Below, piece after piece: positions 59,614 through 64,000 of a stretch of DNA of 64,000 bases; position 1 is the stretch's first letter, and the number at the start of each line of letters is the position of its first letter. A model generated the notes under the pieces. That model was not told the origin of the DNA and made no database searches. It worked only from the letters and a program-made list of their open reading frames with translations. This stretch comes from Halichondria panicea (Eukaryota > Porifera > Demospongiae > Suberitida > Halichondriidae): positions 212,501-276,500 of the forward strand of contig NC_087377.1 of assembly GCF_963675165.1 (NCBI RefSeq). Reading direction: 5' to 3'. The translations under genes and the position numbers were made by a program.

Positions 59614-62600
59614 TTACTGTGAAGCTAGCTTGGTTAGTTTAGACTCCATCTGTTGGGTAATGTCTCCACGACTAATGACAGGAGACTTAAGTGCATGGAT
59701 GAGTGCTCCTAGTGTGGGGGCGGGGGTGGATCCTGTCAACCATTGCTCCAGTAGTTTAGTGAAACAGTCATCACACTCATTCGGACAGTCCCTCTTGATG
59801 GCCTGTGTGTGTGTGTGTGTGGGTGTGTGGGTGTGTGGGTGTGTGTGTGTGTGTGTGGGTGTGTGTGTGGGTGTACATGTGAACTACTAATTTCACTACT
59901 ACAGCTATAGAGTCACTGACACCACAGGCACACAGAGGATTATAGGAATGATGATAATTATTGCTATAGGCTAATAATAATAAATGGGTTTGCACATGCA
60001 GGCTAATTATGACAATGAGTGCAGTACTGCTTGCTGGCACATTCCTTAACTGATGATGCCTGACTGTATGAGCACAGGGCTATTAGTACACAGTCATCTA
60101 CTGCTATACAGTGTTCAGTACACACACAGCAGAGCACTCACATCTAGTGTCCCCTCATTGACACCCAACTGCTCTCCCAGAGGACGCCATGTCCCCCTCA
60201 CCTCCCAGGCAGCTGTCCTCACTACCCTCAAATGATGATCCACACTCAGTCCCTCTGGAAGGAACACACAATCATGACAACAACATAACACTGTCATTAT
60301 TCCTAAGCAATGCCTACTAACTAAAACACACATTACTGAAGGACACTCTGTATTGTACTGATAAGATCAGCTACATCAGTATTCACTGCTGTTAATTAAA
60401 TCAAGATTATTGTGCTTACCATTGTGAGTGAGAGGACAAATATCAGGAGAGATGTCGCTGGTAGCTTTTGTCTGCAAAGAGAAATCAAATATTAGTTACT
60501 TGGGTTTATGTAACGTATAATTATAGAACATGTTCTGTAAAGACTTGTAATAATTATAGTTGCCAACCTTAATGGTGGTTGCAATGTCCCCACGAGCAAT
60601 GGCAGGAGACTCTAGTGCTCTAACAAGGGCAGACCAGGAGGGGGAAGGAGAGGAGCGCTTCACCCAGTGTGTCAGCATGGCCTCAAAGCACGGCTCAACC
60701 CAGCGATAGTCCTTCTCAAGACTCTGTATCAGTGCACACAGTGAAACACAGTATTAAATACTTAGTAAGAGCTCAACATTACGTTGCTATAGTAACCTGT
60801 TAAATAGGTTGGTACATCATACAAGACCACACCAAATATGCAGAGTCAGCATTGCTAGAGATACCTCATTCTAAGAATGCTTACAATTGAAACGCTCACT
60901 ATTCAACCATTAAATAACAGTAGCAGTCAATTAAATAGTGCACACACATAATTAGAATGAAGGGACTACACTGGGAGAATATACTCAAGGTGGTGGAGGT
61001 AGTCATTGTTAAGGTCTCACCTTCCTAGTTGCATAGTCAATGTCCAGTTCTATAGCCAGGCTGTACCAGTCAGAGCGTATCTCTTTGATCACTTCCTTCA
61101 CATCTGCAAACAGCTCATCAGTTTCAGAGCTGGAGGTGTCCTCTGTAACAATTCAAATATAATCACACATTGTACAGTACACACGTAACAATGTACACAC
61201 AATCTGCACACATGCTCTGACATTATTCTCACCAACACTCTCTTTGAGGCAGTGGTACACGGTCAAGAAAGCCTTCTGGTTCTTGGAGATCTCACAACTG
61301 ATAAAGCCCTTGAAGTGACCATTTTTTGATGAGGCCTTGAATTCCAATTCATTTTCAGTCCCACCAATTCTCGGTCTTCTCTTCCTCCACTTGAAGGAGA
61401 GGCTTGGATCTAGGTCCTCAGCAAAGGGCAGGGCAAGGAGGAACACATCATCTCCCAGGCTGACTTCCTGATACAAAAACGACAAATTAAAACAATGAAC
61501 CAATTTGTTATTTACTTACTTCTGCAAACCAACAATCTTGGTGGGGACTCAGAGAGACTTCACTGGTGCATTTAAAGCAGGGATCAGCTCCTGTTGTGAG
61601 GAGGCAAAGCTTGGAACCATCTTCATGTGTGCCACAGTAGCAGTCGAAGGCAATAATCGGAGTGAGTAGTGGACTAATATCCTTCATCACCAACAGGAGG
61701 GTTGAGAGGACGTAGGAACAAAGCTCGTGCATCGTATGATTCCTGTTCTGTCGAATAATCCGTATCTCGTAGCTATCGACATGGGCAATTAGGGTAACAA
61801 AATGCTTGGCAGATTCGTCAATGTGAAAGGAGACGAGGTTTCTCTTTACTGAGGTATCAGTGGCAAGTTTCCAAGTCATGCCCAGAATGCCTTTGCCTTT
61901 ACTCCCCCTTGAGACCAATTCACTGATCATGGCACAGAATACTCCAATGGGAACATACTGGGGGTCAAATGTGATCTTGATTGGAGAGGGTGTATCAATG
62001 CCAGTGGGGGGTGGTTTCGTTAGTTCCTCGCGAGATGCACACTTGAGAATAGCGGGGATGAAAAACGTCGTTTCGTCTTTTTCTGTGGTAAGGCCTTCCT
62101 TCACCACTGTTGTGATTTTGGCCAAGAGATGGGAATGCTCGAGTAGTATCAGCAGCTTCTCAACAGGGATCAACTGGTCTTTCTTCACACTTTGGTTTTC
62201 CTCCGAATTGCATCGAGTGATTGTTTTCAGTGAGAATTGCCCCTTGAGTATCCAATTTCTTCTCTCAGCTTCCTTAAACTGAATAATACTCTTTTCAGAA
62301 TGGAGCTCCAGCAACGGATTGACAACGAGAACACTGAGGCTGTTGAATACCACTTGGGGGTTGCAAATGACAAAGTTCCCAAACCAACCATCTTTATCCT
62401 TGATCTCTGGATGATAGATCAAGGCTCCAACATACCGATCCAGGTACCAAACGGTGAATCGAACCTCCTCCTCTCTCATCTTTAACCCCTCGGTACCGAT
62501 ACGAATGCATTCTTCCATAGACACAATATCAAACTCTTTTCTCAGTACAACTCCAAACAAAAGCTGTTGTGGGCGAATTCGAAGCTTGGCATCTTTGAAA

Positions 62601-63985
62601 TAGCTACTGAATAAGCCATGAAGATGTTCACGAAGAGGTTCCATATCAGAATCAGTGCCTTCGTAGTTGTCCACTGCTATGAACTTCTTGTCTTTTGGGT
62701 GAGAAAGTAAATCCTCAAACTTGCTGGTAATCTTGGTCAAGGCTTCGTTTTTCTCTGTCAACTTTTTCTCTAAACGGTTTTGGACATCTTTATTGAAAGT
62801 GTCTGAGTTGAGATGTTGGCTGACTGTTTGCTCAATGGCAGCCATGTCTTCTGCACTGACATTAGCATGCTCATCACTCTTCTGTTGAGTCAAAATGTTC
62901 CGAATTGCTTTCTTTTGTTCGTTTTCTTTTAGGCTCTCGCTGGCAGTGGTGCTATCGCTCTTGCTGGCAGTGATGCCATCGCTCTCGCTGGCAGTGGTGC
63001 TATCCCTCTCGCTGGCAGTGGTCTCGCTGGCAGTAGTGCCATCGTTCTCGCTGGCAGTGGTGCCATTGCTCTCGCTGGCAGTGGTGCCATCGCTCTCGCT
63101 GGCAGTGGTGCCATCGCTCTCGCTGGCAGTGGTACCATCGCTCTTGTAGATAGCTGAGTGACAATATTTCTCGTACAGAAGATCGACTTTGATTTGCATT
63201 GTCAGTTCATCCTTGAAAGTACCTATGAGGGTAGCAACAGGCTTAGCAGAGCCTAGATTGCCCAGTTTACTACACTGCTCTCTGTCAATATCCGAGTCAA
63301 TCTTGGTATGGTGGCTGATAGCTGAGAGGATTTGAGAGAGTGTTTCTCTGCTTGTGTACGTTGAATCGTACGGTGTGATCTTGTCCTTTCCTCGTTCGTA
63401 GGAGACTTGACACATGTCATCGAGGTCTTTGTCCAGTCGAAAGAATACCAGGAAAATCCCTGCGCCTTTGCTTAAAAATGGAAACATCTCCACGAATCCA
63501 GGCTGCCCACCTATATCGACCAGATTGAGTAGGACTTTGTTCAGCAGCTCTTTAGTGTACTCTCCTGAACCCACAATACTCCGGAGTCTCGAGACAACCT
63601 CTCCAACATCTACAGTGGTCACTTTCACGACCTTTTCCGGTGGGTCTGGTGTTGGCTGATCAGTTGGTGATACCGATTCTGGTGTTGGCCCAGGTGTTGG
63701 TGATACCATTTCTTTGGGTGCAGTAGCAGTTTCATCGATCTTGAGTTGAGTTTGCTTCTTGGGGTCAGTGGTTTCTTGTGTGGGCTGTTCCTTAGGTGGA
63801 CTGACAGTGCTGTCTTCAATAGGTTCACAGGACATAAGGTAAGAGAAGATAAACTGTGTTTCTTCCTCTAGACTTGAAGATGCATTGAATTCAAGTTTTG
63901 TTCCAGATTTGTCCACAAAAGCCAATACTTGTTCACACTCGGCTAGTAATGTACTACAACGTTTCCTTTGATCTTCGGGCAGCAA
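59614..63985 (-). CDS. COR-like GTPase protein with two Death domains (5' end outside window)
   Basis: Exons: 61,520 to beyond 63,985, then 61,233-61,467, 61,021-61,142, 60,568-60,723, 60,420-60,471, 60,142-60,254 and 59,614-59,802 (stop). The big exon has VLLNLVDIGGQPGFVEMF, the DxxGQ-type switch of Roc/Ras-like GTPases, then a TTASESDG repeat and a coiled region. A COR-like part follows (LREHLHGLFSSYF, EVRFTVWYLDRYVGALIYHP, PQVVFNSLSVLVV, WILKGQFSL, IPVEKLLILLEHSHLLAK). No P-loop (GxxxxGKS) is visible; it should lie upstream, outside the window. Death domain 1: ADVKEVIKEIRSDWYSLAIEL plus WVEPCFEAMLTHWVK and IARGDIATTI. Death domain 2: RGTWRPLGEQLGVNEGTLD plus CFTKLLEQWL and ISRGDITQQM, each split by an intron. 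Likely a cytosolic innate-immune or cell-death scaffold, by family analogy only. Confidence 0.8.
59803..59878. repeat. TG / TGGG microsatellite at a splice acceptor
   Basis: On the coding (minus) strand the CA run directly forms the tract before the final acceptor (cacacacag-GCCATC). Confidence 0.9.
62930..63150 (-). repeat. In-frame 24-bp coding minisatellite
   Basis: Inside the large exon, eight to ten units of 24 bases encode SDGTTASE, with variants such as SNGTTASE and one short unit. It keeps the frame. It lies between the GTPase-like part and the coiled/COR part and is probably a flexible, length-variable linker. Confidence 0.9.
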
Positions 63986-64000
63986 AGACAGGTTAGTAAT

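Overview
This is eukaryotic, metazoan-type DNA: genes are split by many short GT-AG introns (often about 45 to 110 nt), spacers are AT-rich with runs of CA/TG, and the gene families (ankyrin arrays, a COR-like GTPase region with two Death domains, a Numb-associated-type kinase, piggyBac, chromodomain and SAM proteins) fit an early-branching animal. The overall style suggests a sponge (demosponge), but nothing in the window proves the species. No bacterial operons, rRNA genes or CRISPR arrays are visible.

Layout. 0.6-2.2 kb (minus): an ankyrin-repeat gene. 3.2-6.2 kb (minus): C-terminal exons of an AAK1/BIKE-like kinase, with one broken exon copy and two TA-flanked MITEs. 7.4-34.2 kb: a repeat-dominated block made of two paralogous halves (about 7.4-20.2 and 24.3-34.2 kb). 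Each half carries a shared module, a long 40-bp satellite array, a 53-bp minisatellite, a GC-richer flank, a low-copy repeat here called R, and the 5' exons of a spliced piggyBac transposase gene. The first half also holds two identical-length 887-bp TTAA-flanked piggyBac-type MITEs and a nearly complete but broken piggyBac gene. Between the halves lie decayed fragments of the kinase and of the COR/Death gene.

35.3-48.0 kb: a gene-dense block of about 12.65 kb that interrupts one copy of R. Uninterrupted copies of the same site occur near 57.64, 33.18 and 18.16 kb. The block encodes, in divergent pairs: a SAMD3-like protein, an apparently intact eight-exon protein with SGDGA / DELH / VEKNND motifs (candidate DDE-type nuclease), a coiled-coil protein kinase, a chromodomain protein, a small basic protein, a SAM-domain protein and a C2H2-finger transposase-like protein. 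This is the best candidate for an undescribed system: a large multigene mobile element or a transposon-derived gene cluster.

48.0-53.6 kb: the right half of R, a nested foldback region including a 430-bp MITE with 9-bp target-site duplications, and a second, frameshifted transposase-like gene. 53.6-55.3 kb: a third, short copy of the satellite/minisatellite module. 55.7-59.2 kb: a tRNA-like SINE fragment, a Death-domain exon and an uninterrupted R copy. 59.6-64 kb (minus): a large COR-like/Death/Death gene running off the right edge, with an in-frame 24-bp coding minisatellite.

The window is therefore an accessory, transposon-rich region in which kinase, ankyrin and Death-domain genes are partly broken up by satellites and insertions. 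All exon limits come from reading splice signals by eye and may be off by a few bases.
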